From: an uncultured Pelagibacteraceae bacterium
GTDB lineage: Bacteria; Pseudomonadota; Alphaproteobacteria; Pelagibacterales; Pelagibacteraceae
NCBI GenBank assembly: GCA_902627045.1
Contig: CACOHP010000005.1
Span: 1-48,546, forward strand
DNA: 48,546 bases
Reading direction: 5' to 3'
Shown here: positions 32,319 to 41,490 of the stretch, piece after piece
Layout of the letters: each line of letters begins with the position of its first letter
Numbering within the stretch: the stretch's first letter is position 1
Notes under the pieces: model-generated
Seen by the model: only the letters and a program-made list of their open reading frames with translations
Told to the model about the DNA's origin: nothing
Databases searched by the model: none
Translations under genes and position numbers: made by a program

Positions 32319-33166
32319 ACTTTATTTCTTAAGAGAAAAACAAATATAAAACCAGTGATGTACATAATTAAAGCATATGCTGCTGTTGGAGTTATGTAGA
32401 CTATATCTGTCCCGAATATTTGTGTTGAAACAAATATTGCTAAAGTACCATTTTGCAATCCACATTCTAAAGCAATACATTTTTGTTGTTTAATTCCTGA
32501 GGCAAAAGTTTTAGCAAGGTAATATGCCACAATCATCATTGTTATATTCAAAAATAAGGTAATGAAACCTGCTTGTATTAGAAAATCTATAAAACTTTCT
32601 CTTTCCTCATAAAATGCAGCTATAAAAAAAATAACAAATAATACTATATTAAGTTTTTCAAATATTCGAATTTTTGAATTTACAAAATTTTCAGCAAATT
32701 TTCTTATAATCATTCCCAAGATAACTGGAACCGTTACGACCAAAAACATCTTTAGCGCTATACCAGTCATTGAAATATTTTGAGAAATATTTGTAATTCC
32801 AAATATATCAGCAGATGTAAAGATTATAAGAGGAACAGTAATTATAGAAATTAAACTGATTATAGCTGTTAAAGTAATAGATAAAGCAACATCTCCATTA
32901 GCAAATTTTGTTAATATATTTGATGTAACTCCACCCGGCGCAGCAGCAATAATCATAACTCCAATGGCTATTTCAGGTGGTACTTTTAAAATAATAATTA
33001 ATAAGTAAGCAACCAATGGAAGAATAATTAATTGAGATAAAAAACCTATAAAAAAATCTTTTGGCGTTTTTAATACTCTCTTAAAATCTTCAATTTTCAA
33101 ACCTAAACCTAAACCCAACATTATTAATGCGAGTATGATAGGCGCTATTTTTGTTACTATCTCCAT
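32315..33166 (-). CDS. Bile acid:sodium symporter (BASS) family transporter
   Basis: A 283-residue membrane protein with about nine helices. BASS-family features are the N-terminal PIILALIMLGLGLGLKIEDFKRV, AAAPGGVTSNILTKFANGDVALS with the sodium-site region, and the ECGLQNGTLAIFVS motif near the end. Members import organic anions with Na+, including pyruvate and other carboxylates; the substrate here is unknown. It lies 44 bases downstream of the regulator gene on the same strand, which suggests that regulator as its controller. Confidence 0.88.
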   Translation of the reverse strand: MEIVTKIAPIILALIMLGLGLGLKIEDFKRVLKTPKDFFIGFLSQLIILPLVAYLLIIILKVPPEIAIGVMIIAAAPGGVTSNILTKFANGDVALSITLTAIISLISIITVPLIIFTSADIFGITNISQNISMTGIALKMFLVVTVPVILGMIIRKFAENFVNSKIRIFEKLNIVLFVIFFIAAFYEERESFIDFLIQAGFITLFLNITMMIVAYYLAKTFASGIKQQKCIALECGLQNGTLAIFVSTQIFGTDIVYITPTAAYALIMYITGFIFVFLLRNKV

Positions 33167-33210
33167 GACCCCTTTGTGTAATAGTATAACACTTATAACT
33201 TATTTAAGAT

Positions 33211-34188
33211 TTATGAAATTGCAATCAAATTCAAAATTCTTGTTAAAAATTTAGATTTTTCTTTGAAAAAATTCATTTGGAAATTAAATACTTTTTCCTT
33301 ATTATTTCCGGTTAAGAAATATTGTTTCTTGTCATTTACTTTTAAACTATCTTTTTTAATTAAAAATTTACACTTTCTTATTACCGTAGCTCGTGGAATA
33401 TTTGTCATTTCTGAAATAGACATAGCGCTTAAACCAGGTTTGGTTAATTGAAGAGGATTTAAGAATGTATCCTCAACAAAAAATTTATTATCTTTATTTG
33501 TAGAGAGATTTTGCGGAAAAGATTTTGTATTTAACGCTTGGTGCATCATTATCGTACCAATTACATGCGCAGTAGTAAAATCATAAAACATTTTTTGATA
33601 ACCAATAACCCAGGGTATCTGCATTCTATAATACCATCTCCAGCATAATGTGAAATTTTTTTTAATAACTTTTTCTATTAAGTTTGCATCGATTTTTTTG
33701 TTATATAATTTATTTTTATTAAGTAAATTGGCAACTTTAGCAACATACTTAGAAGTAAAAGGTATTTGTTGAATAGGTTGAACATATGGATATGCAGATC
33801 TATCTATCGTAATTTGTTTTTTTTGCCTTTTTATGACGCCTAATTTTTCAAGCTCTAAAACTTTTCTCCTAATAGTTTCTTTTGGTAAACTTAGTTTTTC
33901 ACATAATTCTGAAATACTAAATTTATTTATTTGTAAATTTTGTTTGGAGTAATATTGATCATAATTTTGTGTAACGTTTACCTGGTGATAAAAATTTAAT
34001 GTTTTTTCAACTAAGGATACAATTATTAAAAATTTTACGTGATCTTGAAAAGAAATGTAAACATTGTTCAACCAATTCCATTGATGAGTTACCCAATCTG
34101 TACCAAGATCATTATAATTTTGAGTAATAAAATCTTGGACATCGTTATCAGAGAGTGTTTTGGAAAAATCTATTTGTTTTGCTTCCAT
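33211..34188 (-). CDS. Putative transcription regulator with two winged-helix segments
   Basis: The frame is open up to a TTG at 34233, but the best start is the ATG at 34188 (MEAKQIDF), giving 325 residues. Two helix-turn-helix/winged segments share one signature: INKFSISELCEKLSLPKETI with RRKVLELEKLGVIKRQ (about 87-125), and SAMSISEMTNIPRATVIRKC followed by KFLIKKDSLKV (about 255-295). Between them lies an aromatic-rich segment (FTLCWRWYYRMQIPWVIGYQ). No named family is recognised. Direct repeats just upstream of the ATG may be its own operator. Downstream on the same strand is the BASS transporter gene. Confidence 0.65.
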   Translation of the reverse strand: MEAKQIDFSKTLSDNDVQDFITQNYNDLGTDWVTHQWNWLNNVYISFQDHVKFLIIVSLVEKTLNFYHQVNVTQNYDQYYSKQNLQINKFSISELCEKLSLPKETIRRKVLELEKLGVIKRQKKQITIDRSAYPYVQPIQQIPFTSKYVAKVANLLNKNKLYNKKIDANLIEKVIKKNFTLCWRWYYRMQIPWVIGYQKMFYDFTTAHVIGTIMMHQALNTKSFPQNLSTNKDNKFFVEDTFLNPLQLTKPGLSAMSISEMTNIPRATVIRKCKFLIKKDSLKVNDKKQYFLTGNNKEKVFNFQMNFFKEKSKFLTRILNLIAIS

Positions 34189-34198
34189 AATATATCTA

Positions 34199-34253
34199 AT
34201 GTCAATTAATGACCCAAATTGAACACATGTCAATCAAATACTGACCCATATTG
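34199..34253. promoter_or_regulatory. Two direct repeats upstream of the winged-helix regulator gene
   Basis: Copy 1 (34199-34221) reads ATGTCAATTAATGACCCAAATTG. Copy 2 (34227-34253) is the same with a 4-base longer middle and two changes: ATGTCAATC, then AAATAC, then TGACCCATATTG. The copies start 28 bp apart and lie 11-65 bases upstream of the regulator's likely ATG on the minus strand, where TTGACA-like elements also occur. They are good candidates for an operator used by a protein with two DNA-binding segments. Confidence 0.6.
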
Positions 34254-34286
34254 GACTTTTTGTAACGTTGAGAAAAATTAGACTAT

Positions 34287-34532
34287 ATGATGTATAGGCT
34301 TATGAGAAATAAAGGCTTTACAGATTTTAGTACTGAAATTGAGACCCCAAATGATTTCGGTAAGTCTGAAAAGCCTTTAAAAACTAGAAGAACTAAACCT
34401 AATAGAGTTGATATAAATATTTTAAAATCGAAACTCCAAGAGACAGAGAACAAAGAGTTTAAAAAAAATCTGATCATCCTCACAGTTCTTTTTCTAATGT
34501 TAGGAATTTTAGGTATTAACCTTTCACTTTAG
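34287..34532 (+). CDS. Small membrane-anchored protein A (hypothetical)
   Basis: An 81-residue protein: a charged N-terminal half with KSEKPLKTRRTKPNRVDINI, then a C-terminal membrane helix (about 60-80, NLIILTVLFLMLGILGINLSL). Starts at 34287, 34290 or 34302 are possible. It shares the pattern (D/N)INIL-x2-(K/R)-(L/V)-(Q/K)-x2-E with the next gene, so the two are probably paralogues. Function not recognised. The opposite-strand frame here is a shadow. Confidence 0.6.
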   Translation: MMYRLMRNKGFTDFSTEIETPNDFGKSEKPLKTRRTKPNRVDINILKSKLQETENKEFKKNLIILTVLFLMLGILGINLSL

Positions 34533-34546
34533 TCAAATTTGCAAAT

Positions 34547-34780
34547 ATGAATTTTTCGTGGTTAAATAACAGTATGAAAAGTTCCGGTTTTAATGTGAGA
34601 GAAAAATTAGTTGAAAAGTATCTCATAAAAGACAATCCAAAAAATCAAGCTAAGAGCACAAACATAAATATTTTGCTAAATAGAGTTAAGGCTGAAAAAA
34701 AAAATGAGAGTATGAAAAAAATATATTTTTCTGCTGCAGCCTCTACGGGTTTAGTGCTATTTGGTCTTTTAATTTTTTAA
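34547..34780 (+). CDS. Small membrane-anchored protein B (hypothetical)
   Basis: A 77-residue protein with a polar N-terminus (WLNNSMKSSGFNVREKLVEK), the segment KSTNINILLNRVKAEKKNE at about 41-59, and a C-terminal membrane helix (about 62-77). It matches its neighbour at 34287 in layout and in the NINIL-type motif. Both lie in one direction with a 14-base gap. It ends 11 bases before the end of the convergent guaC gene. Confidence 0.6.
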   Translation: MNFSWLNNSMKSSGFNVREKLVEKYLIKDNPKNQAKSTNINILLNRVKAEKKNESMKKIYFSAAASTGLVLFGLLIF

Positions 34781-34791
34781 TAATTTAAAAG

Positions 34792-35826
34792 TTATTTTAT
34801 AAAAGTATCATTAAATTGATTACTAACTCTTACAAAAGTCGTGCATTTACTTAATTGTTTTAAAGATGGTGCACCAACATAGGTACAACTACTTCTTACA
34901 CCACCTAGAATATTTAAGATTGTTTCATTTATTTTTCCTCTATATTTAACTTTTACCGATCTTCCTTCACTACTCCTATAGTTTGATAGTCCACCATAAT
35001 GTTTTTTATTTGCAACCTCGGAACTAGAGCCGTAAAATTCGATATATTTTGAGCCATTTTTTTTTATTATTTTTCCACCACCTTCATCATGTCCTGCTAA
35101 CATGCCACCAAGCATAACAAAATCAGCGCCCCCACCAAAACCTTTGGCAACATCACCTGGACAAGTACAACCTCCATCAGCAATAATATGTGCGCCTAAA
35201 CCATGAGCTGCATCTGCACATTCAATTACTGCACTTAATTGAGGGTAACCAACTCCTGTTTGTATTCTTGTAGTACACACACTTCCAGGTCCAATACCTA
35301 CTTTAACAATATCCGCACCACTCAAGACTAATTCTTGTGTCATATCTGCTGTAACAACATTACCAGCAATGATAGTTTTTGTTGGATATTTATCTCTTAC
35401 AGATTTGATAAAATTTGTAAAATGTTCGGTATATCCATTAGCTACATCTATACATATAAATTTAAAAAAACTAAATTCTTTCAATACTTTATCTAAAGTA
35501 CGAAAATCCTCTTTTTTAATACCAACACTCAATGCTATGTTTTGATAAATTTTTTTTATATTCTTATTTTGTTTAATTTTTTTAACATCGTGTTGTTTAG
35601 TTAGACATGTAATCATGCCATGCTCATTTAATTTTTCAGCTATACTAAGTTCACCAACACCATCCATATTGGCAGCTATTATTGGAATTCCTGACCATTC
35701 ATTTTTACTGTATTTAAATCGATAAGTTCTTAATAGATTTACGTCCTTACGACTTTTTAATGTGCTTCTTTTGGGTCTGAATAAGACATCTGAGTAGTCT
35801 AATTTAAGCTCTTCTTCTATTCTCAT
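34792..35826 (-). CDS. guaC: GMP reductase
   Basis: Reductively deaminates GMP to IMP, linking guanine and adenine nucleotide pools. The 344-residue protein has the IMPDH/GMPR barrel without the CBS domains of IMP dehydrogenase. The catalytic Cys is in [19 protein letters not shown], followed by [20 protein letters not shown] and the MLAGHDE segment typical of GuaC. It is divergent from the beta-propeller gene. A perfect 8-3-8 palindrome lies 17-35 bases upstream of its ATG. Confidence 0.93.
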   Translation of the reverse strand: MRIEEELKLDYSDVLFRPKRSTLKSRKDVNLLRTYRFKYSKNEWSGIPIIAANMDGVGELSIAEKLNEHGMITCLTKQHDVKKIKQNKNIKKIYQNIALSVGIKKEDFRTLDKVLKEFSFFKFICIDVANGYTEHFTNFIKSVRDKYPTKTIIAGNVVTADMTQELVLSGADIVKVGIGPGSVCTTRIQTGVGYPQLSAVIECADAAHGLGAHIIADGGCTCPGDVAKGFGGGADFVMLGGMLAGHDEGGGKIIKKNGSKYIEFYGSSSEVANKKHYGGLSNYRSSEGRSVKVKYRGKINETILNILGGVRSSCTYVGAPSLKQLSKCTTFVRVSNQFNDTFIK

Positions 35827-35842
35827 TAAGTGAAAGATAACT

Positions 35843-35861
35843 TTGATATTCGAAATATCAA
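35843..35861. promoter_or_regulatory. 19-bp palindrome upstream of guaC
   Basis: TTGATATT (35843-35850), CGA, AATATCAA (35854-35861): perfect 8-3-8 inverted repeat, 17-35 bases before the guaC start and about 60-77 bases before the divergent surface-protein start. An operator or an RNA hairpin in the guaC leader are both possible. It does not resemble the enterobacterial PurR box. Confidence 0.5.
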
Positions 35862-35919
35862 TTATATTATTAGTTGAAAAAAATACTTTTAGTGGATAAT
35901 TATCACCTATTTGAGATAA

Positions 35920-38106
35920 ATGATTAGATACGTTCTACTTATATTTTTTATTCTATTTTTTAGCCAGAACTCACATGCTGAATTTAAATTTGTTCAAACA
36001 AAAGTCGTCACAAGTGATACTCCTGGTGTTAGAGGAATAAATTTTAAACCAGACGGAACCATAATGTATATAACTAATCGGGAGACTGATCCTGCTACAG
36101 GTTCTGCATACATTATTGAATACTCTTTAAGCACCCCGTTTGATATAAGCACAGCCACCATATCTTTTTCTGGAGGAAAGCCAAAAGGAACTGCTCTTAC
36201 ATGTCCAGTAGAGGGAGTAGGTCAAATGACTTTACCTCATGCAATTGAATTTAAACCAGATGGGACAAGGATGTTTATAACTACAAATGAAGGTATTGGC
36301 TCTTTTGATCTTGGAGTTTGGCAATTTAAATTAACTACCCCATGGGACTCGACAACTTTGGTTTGCGAAAAGATATATGAAATAGACATAGACGATGCAG
36401 GGAATGAAGATCAAGTTAGAACTTTGGATTTTAAACCTGATGGAACAAGAATGTTTGTTGGAGGAAGAAAAATCGATAAATTGAGACAATATGATTTAGC
36501 AACTCCTTTTGATCTAAGATCTGGAGTTACTCCAGGTGGAGTTTCAGCTGATTTATCAAGTATTGAGGGTAATATGAGAAATATTCAATTCAATCCAGAC
36601 GGAACCCAGTTGTTTTTATCTGGTAATGAAAGAGATGTAGGAAGAATGAACAAAATCAATTTAAGCACTGCCTACGATATTACAACCTTATCATCTACAG
36701 CTGAAACATTTGATTTAGGAAGCAGAGCAGATGACATGATGGGATTTATGTTTGCTGCTAACTTTACAAAATTATTTGTTACTACTGACAGTGCTAGTGG
36801 TGATCCTGGTGTTAATCAAATTCATGAGTATGAAATTGATTGTGCAGGAACAATAACTTGTGCTGATCCGTCTGCTAATGCTGATGTCAAAGCTATTATT
36901 GAGGCAAATGTTGAGTCAGCTAAACGTATTATTCAAAGTAACACTCTTCCAATATTTCATAGAATGGAATGGTTAAGAAGACATAAAAATAAAGATAACC
37001 TTTCTAATTTGAATGCAGAAATTGATTTTACAAATCAAACTGTTGCGAAATTTGCTAGTGCTCTTAAGTCTTTAAAAAAAGAAAAGGATCGTTCTTACAA
37101 TAGTGATGATTGGTTTGAATGGAGTGAAGGAAGAATTGTTTTAGGAAACAAACATGCTAGAAATACGTCTTCTAGAGATTTTCATAATCTGGGTGTTTCA
37201 ATAGGTGCTGATAGAATTAAAAAAGAAGATAGAGATAAAATGTATGGTTATGTTTTTCAGTATGGAACAGATGTCATTCACATTGGTGGTAATGGTACAA
37301 AAGTAAATACTGATGTTTACAGCTTAGCTCTATATGAAACAAAACTTAGAGACAATCAAATTTTTACGGATGGTATTATTGGTATCAGTCATCTCGATAT
37401 TGACCATAAAAGAGTAATTAATGGAAATACGTTAAGAGGTGACAGAGAAGGACAACAAATATTTGGCTCAATTAATTTTGGAAAAAGAATTATAGATGAG
37501 AAATTTAATTTAAATCCAGGAATTAAATTAGATCTTGGATACACTAAACTTAAAATATTAAGGGAACAAACTACTATAGGTAATAGTCTTGCAGACTCAT
37601 TAATTTATAAAGATCAAGAAATTAAAACTGCGATTGCTACAATTGGAATTCTTTTTGATACAACAGACGAACAGGGTGACACAATTATAAATCATCATGG
37701 AAGATTAGAATACGTTGGAGATCTAAGCTCATCTTCTGATGCAGATTTTTATTTTATTAATAATCCAAGCACATTATATAATTACACATCAAATAATAAA
37801 TCAGAACATAATTACAGAGTTGGTTATGGTATTGATACAACTTCGATTTCTGGCTGGTCAACAGTGATAAATTTTGAAAGATTTGGCGCTAGAGGCAAAG
37901 GTCATAGTAATGAACTTTATTTATCTGTAGGATATGTACCAATTGATGAAATTAAATATGCGTTCAAGATTAATGATTTTAAAAATGCTGAATTAGAATT
38001 CACTAAAGAAGTGAATAATTTACATTTAAAGATTAATACAAATTATGATTTTTTAAGCGTGATACCAAAATACAACACCAATATTTTAATAAGTAATAGA
38101 TTTTAA
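35920..38106 (+). CDS. Beta-propeller protein with autotransporter-type outer-membrane barrel
   Basis: A 728-residue surface protein. A signal peptide (about 1-20, ending SHA) is followed by at least five propeller-type repeats of the pattern F-x-PDGT-x-(M/L)-(F/Y)-(I/V/L): [52 protein letters not shown] and the weaker [14 protein letters not shown] linker (about 310-400) is helical and charged. The last 300 residues have alternating beta strands and end in aromatic F (ISNRF), as in outer-membrane barrels with autotransporter domains. The propeller is likely displayed outside the cell for binding or hydrolysis; no catalytic site was recognised. Confidence 0.78.
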   Translation: MIRYVLLIFFILFFSQNSHAEFKFVQTKVVTSDTPGVRGINFKPDGTIMYITNRETDPATGSAYIIEYSLSTPFDISTATISFSGGKPKGTALTCPVEGVGQMTLPHAIEFKPDGTRMFITTNEGIGSFDLGVWQFKLTTPWDSTTLVCEKIYEIDIDDAGNEDQVRTLDFKPDGTRMFVGGRKIDKLRQYDLATPFDLRSGVTPGGVSADLSSIEGNMRNIQFNPDGTQLFLSGNERDVGRMNKINLSTAYDITTLSSTAETFDLGSRADDMMGFMFAANFTKLFVTTDSASGDPGVNQIHEYEIDCAGTITCADPSANADVKAIIEANVESAKRIIQSNTLPIFHRMEWLRRHKNKDNLSNLNAEIDFTNQTVAKFASALKSLKKEKDRSYNSDDWFEWSEGRIVLGNKHARNTSSRDFHNLGVSIGADRIKKEDRDKMYGYVFQYGTDVIHIGGNGTKVNTDVYSLALYETKLRDNQIFTDGIIGISHLDIDHKRVINGNTLRGDREGQQIFGSINFGKRIIDEKFNLNPGIKLDLGYTKLKILREQTTIGNSLADSLIYKDQEIKTAIATIGILFDTTDEQGDTIINHHGRLEYVGDLSSSSDADFYFINNPSTLYNYTSNNKSEHNYRVGYGIDTTSISGWSTVINFERFGARGKGHSNELYLSVGYVPIDEIKYAFKINDFKNAELEFTKEVNNLHLKINTNYDFLSVIPKYNTNILISNRF

Positions 38107-38118
38107 AAGGAAAAATTT

Positions 38119-39006
38119 TTATATTTTTTCTAAAACAGATTTTACAGTTTCACCCATTACAGATGGATTTTTTGAAATTGTGACACCACACTCTTTAAGT
38201 ATTTCAACTTTTTCAATAGCACTTTCTCCGTAAGCTGAAACTATTGCTCCTGCGTGACCCATAACTCTTCCTTTTGGTGCAGTCAAACCTGCTATATAGC
38301 CTATCACAGGTTTTTTCATATTTTCTTTCGCAAATTCTCCAGCTGCAACTTCTTGTGGTCCTCCAATTTCACCAATCATCAAAATTGCATCAGTCTCATC
38401 ATCCATTTCAAATTTTTCAATAATATCTCTAAAAGAACTACCATTAATTGGATCACCACCAATTCCTACACTCGTAGAAACACCTATGTTTAGATCTTTC
38501 ATTTGTTGGGCTGCTTCATAACCTAAAGTCCCTGATCTACTTATTATGCCAACTCTACCTTCCTTATAAATATGACCCGGCATAATCCCTAACATTGATT
38601 TACCTGGACTTATTATTCCGGCGCAGTTTGGACCAACTAAAGTCATTTTTTCATTTTTAGAGTATCGTCTCATATATCTTTTAATTTTAATCATGTCGTG
38701 TGATGGGATACCATCGACAATTGCAACACATGTTTTAATGCCAGCATCAGCTGCTTCCATTGCTGAGTCAGCAGCAAAAGCAGGTGGAACAAATAAAACA
38801 GATGCTGATGCGCCAGTATTTTTTACCGCATCTTTTACTGTGTTAAATACTGGTCTGTCCAAATGTTTTTGTCCTCCTTTTCCTGGAGTTACTCCGCCTA
38901 CAACGTTAGAACCATACTTAATCATTTCTTCAGCATGAAATGTTCCCATTTTTCCAGTGAAGCCTTGAATGATTATCTTTGTGCTTTTGTCAATTAAAAC
39001 TGTCAT
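38119..39006 (-). CDS. mtkB: Malate-CoA ligase / succinyl-CoA synthetase alpha subunit
   Basis: A 295-residue alpha subunit of the succinyl/malyl-CoA synthetase family. It contains the CoA-binding Rossmann N-terminus (IIQGFTGKMGTFHAEEMIKY), VGPNCAGIISPG, and the phospho-His motif MGHAGAIVSAYG. Length fits MtkB (about 296). The gene follows mtkA after 1 base and malyl-CoA lyase further upstream. That trio is the known arrangement for malate activation to malyl-CoA and cleavage to glyoxylate plus acetyl-CoA. If no other sucCD exists in the genome it could also be the TCA-cycle enzyme. Confidence 0.87.
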   Translation of the reverse strand: MTVLIDKSTKIIIQGFTGKMGTFHAEEMIKYGSNVVGGVTPGKGGQKHLDRPVFNTVKDAVKNTGASASVLFVPPAFAADSAMEAADAGIKTCVAIVDGIPSHDMIKIKRYMRRYSKNEKMTLVGPNCAGIISPGKSMLGIMPGHIYKEGRVGIISRSGTLGYEAAQQMKDLNIGVSTSVGIGGDPINGSSFRDIIEKFEMDDETDAILMIGEIGGPQEVAAGEFAKENMKKPVIGYIAGLTAPKGRVMGHAGAIVSAYGESAIEKVEILKECGVTISKNPSVMGETVKSVLEKI

Positions 39007-39007
39007 T

Positions 39008-40171
39008 TTATTTTTTTAATACTGCAACAGCTTTATTTGCTGCATCTTCTAACGTATTTGCTTCTATATATTTTATTTTACTTTCTCTAAGAATTTTATT
39101 TCCTTTATCTACGTTTGTACCAGCAAGTCTAATAACCAATGGCACCTTTATCTCAATTTTTTTCAATGCTTGAACTATTCCTTCAGCCACCCAGTCACAC
39201 CTATTAATACCAGCAAAAATATTGATCAATATTACTTTTACTTTCTCATCCATCGTTATTAATTTGAAAGCTTTGACAATTTTTTCAGGAGTAGCACCAC
39301 CTCCAACATCTAAAAAATTAGCAGGTTGACCACCAGCTAATTTTATCATGTCCATCGAAGCCATGGCTAAACCAGCCCCATTAATAATATTACCAATATT
39401 TCCGTCTAAACTCACATAATTTAAGCCTCTATCAGATGCAAAAACCTCTTTATCATCTTCTTGAGTTTTGTCTCTTAGCTCAGAAACTTTATTTCTTCTA
39501 AACATTGCATTGTTATCGAAGCTCATTTTACAATCTAAAGCTAAAATTTGTTTTTGTTTAGAAATAACTAATGGATTTACTTCAACCATTGTTGCGTCTA
39601 ACTCACTAAAAGCTTTAGCGCATCCAACTATTGTATCAGAAACTCTCGAGATAAGTTCTGGTTCTATACCTAGGCCAAAAGCGAGTTCTCTAGCTTGAAA
39701 GCTTTGTATGCCTACAGCAACTTCTATTTTAGATCTTATTATGGACTCTGGTTTTTCTTTAGAAATTTCTTCAACACTCATTCCACCTTCTGTTGAAGCA
39801 ACGACCATTATACTTTCAGAGCTTCTATCGAATACTAACCCAAGGTATAGTTCTTTTTCTATATCTGTTGCTTCTTCAATATAAATTCTATTTACAATTT
39901 TTCCTTCAGGTCCTGTTTGATTAGTAACTAGTTTTTTTCCTAAAAGTTTATCTGTTGCCTGAGCTACCTCCAAGGGTGAATTACACACTATGATACCACC
40001 AGCTTTTCCTCTCGCACCAGAATGGATTTGGGCTTTTACAACCCATCTTGATCCACCTATTTCTCTTGCTTTATTTTCAGCAGTCTCGGGACTATAAACA
40101 ATACCTCCTCTTGGAATGGTAACTCCAAAGTTAGCTAAAATTTCTTTTGCTTGATATTCGTGTATATCCAT
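39008..40171 (-). CDS. mtkA: Malate-CoA ligase / succinyl-CoA synthetase beta subunit
   Basis: A 387-residue ATP-grasp beta subunit. MDIHEYQAKEILANFGVTIP and VVKAQIHSGARGKAGG at the N-terminus mark the family. ALDCKMSFDNNAMFRR, NIINGAGLAMASMDMIK and FAGINRCDWVAEGIVQALK resemble malate thiokinase MtkA more than TCA-cycle SucC. It forms the ligase with the adjacent alpha subunit, activating malate (or succinate) with CoA and a nucleotide triphosphate. Start is 2 bases after the malyl-CoA lyase stop. Confidence 0.87.
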   Translation of the reverse strand: MDIHEYQAKEILANFGVTIPRGGIVYSPETAENKAREIGGSRWVVKAQIHSGARGKAGGIIVCNSPLEVAQATDKLLGKKLVTNQTGPEGKIVNRIYIEEATDIEKELYLGLVFDRSSESIMVVASTEGGMSVEEISKEKPESIIRSKIEVAVGIQSFQARELAFGLGIEPELISRVSDTIVGCAKAFSELDATMVEVNPLVISKQKQILALDCKMSFDNNAMFRRNKVSELRDKTQEDDKEVFASDRGLNYVSLDGNIGNIINGAGLAMASMDMIKLAGGQPANFLDVGGGATPEKIVKAFKLITMDEKVKVILINIFAGINRCDWVAEGIVQALKKIEIKVPLVIRLAGTNVDKGNKILRESKIKYIEANTLEDAANKAVAVLKK

Positions 40172-40173
40172 AT

Positions 40174-41112
40174 TTATTTTTTTCGAATTAACTTATCAAT
40201 ATTAACAATATTTTCAGCCATTCTTGCTGATGCCGCGTCAATCATTCGCCCATCTAGTTGAGCTGCACCTTTGCCTTCTTTGGCAGCTTTATCTAATTCT
40301 TCCAAAATTCTTTTTGCTTTAGTAACCTCAGTTTCAGGAGGGGTGAATACTTTATTTGCTAATTCGATTTGAGATGGATGTATTGCCCATTTACCCTCTA
40401 TACCTATTGCAGCTCCTCTTTTAGCAGAGGCAATATAAGCATCCGGGTCATTAAAATCACCAAATGGACCGTCAATTGCTCTTAATCCGTATGCTCGACA
40501 GGTCATCACGAGCTCAGAAAGACCATGATGCCATTGATCACCAGGATAATCAGGATTTAAACCACCAATTACAACAGTTCTTGCTCTTAAGCTAGCAGCA
40601 TAATCTGCAACTCCAAAATGTAACGCCTCTAAACGCTCACTTGATTTTGCAATTGATTTAATATTAGACATACCCAAAGCTGTCTCGATTAAACATTCAA
40701 TACCAATTTTGTTTTTAAATTTTTTGTTTGTTTCGATTTGAGTAAGCATACAATCGACCATATACACATCACTTTCTGTGCCTGCTTTTGGCAGCAATAT
40801 TGTATCTACATTTTCTCCAGCTTGCTCAACAATCTCAATTAAGTCTCTGTACATGTAATGTGTATCAAGACTATTAATTCTAACTGAAATAGTTTTACCT
40901 TTCTCTCTCCATTTCATTTCGTTAAGAGCTTTAATGACATTTGCTCTAGCTGGTACTTTATCGTTAGGAGATACAGCGTCTTCTAAATCTAAAAAAATAT
41001 AATCTGCCTCAGAATTTAGAGCTTTTTCAAACATCTTTGGGGATGATCCTGGAACAGCTAACTCACTTCGATGTAGTCTAGGTCTTGCAGGTTTATATAA
41101 TTTGAAGCTCAT
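40174..41112 (-). CDS. mcl: Malyl-CoA lyase (CitE-like CoA ester lyase)
   Basis: A 312-residue HpcH/HpaI-CitE superfamily lyase. Matches the L-malyl-CoA/beta-methylmalyl-CoA lyase type: RSELAVPGSSPKMFEKAL, DYIFLDLEDAVSPNDK, RINSLDTHYMYRDLIEIVEQ, GVADYAASLRART, AIDGPFGDFNDPDAY and GKWAIHPSQIELAN. It cleaves malyl-CoA to glyoxylate and acetyl-CoA (reversible). First gene of the mcl-mtkA-mtkB operon. Glyoxylate could supply glycine or feed C1/C2 assimilation; that physiological role is inferred. Confidence 0.92.
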   Translation of the reverse strand: MSFKLYKPARPRLHRSELAVPGSSPKMFEKALNSEADYIFLDLEDAVSPNDKVPARANVIKALNEMKWREKGKTISVRINSLDTHYMYRDLIEIVEQAGENVDTILLPKAGTESDVYMVDCMLTQIETNKKFKNKIGIECLIETALGMSNIKSIAKSSERLEALHFGVADYAASLRARTVVIGGLNPDYPGDQWHHGLSELVMTCRAYGLRAIDGPFGDFNDPDAYIASAKRGAAIGIEGKWAIHPSQIELANKVFTPPETEVTKAKRILEELDKAAKEGKGAAQLDGRMIDAASARMAENIVNIDKLIRKK

Positions 41113-41490
41113 ATGATTTTTTTAAATTTTTTTCTAAACTTACTTTTTTTTCTTCGATGTTTAAACATATAAATCACCAATTAGTGAGATATTATTTCTC
41201 TCAATATCTTGATCCATTAATGCTAGCCTACTAAATGATAAGCCTTCAGATATAAAATGTTGTTTGAAATAAACTAAATAAGTAGCATATATCAACGAGA
41301 ATTTAAATTCGGGATAGCTAAATTGGCTAGAGCTCAGATTTCATGTACTTTCTTTCCATTGCTCAAGAGCCTTGGTAAATAATCATTATTTGCAATTGAT
41401 AAAATATTTATCTCAGTGATAAAATCTTTTTGTTATGAAAAATCACTTAATTACAAAATTTCAATAGAAATATTATTATAGTATTATTCA
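41113..41490. other. 378-base intergenic region without a supported gene
   Basis: Divergent gap between mcl and the first SGNH gene. No ORF longer than about a dozen codons with a ribosome site is evident. Two weak stem-loops are visible: AGATATT (41187-41193) with AATATCT (41203-41209), and GGCT-a-GAGC (41325-41333) with GCTC-aag-AGCC (41361-41371). It presumably holds both promoters; no clear operator was recognised. Confidence 0.5.

Noticed and set aside
34188-34233. Longer N-terminus of the winged-helix regulator from TTG at 34233
   Set aside because: It would run through the direct repeats and has no ribosome site; the ATG at 34188 is more natural.
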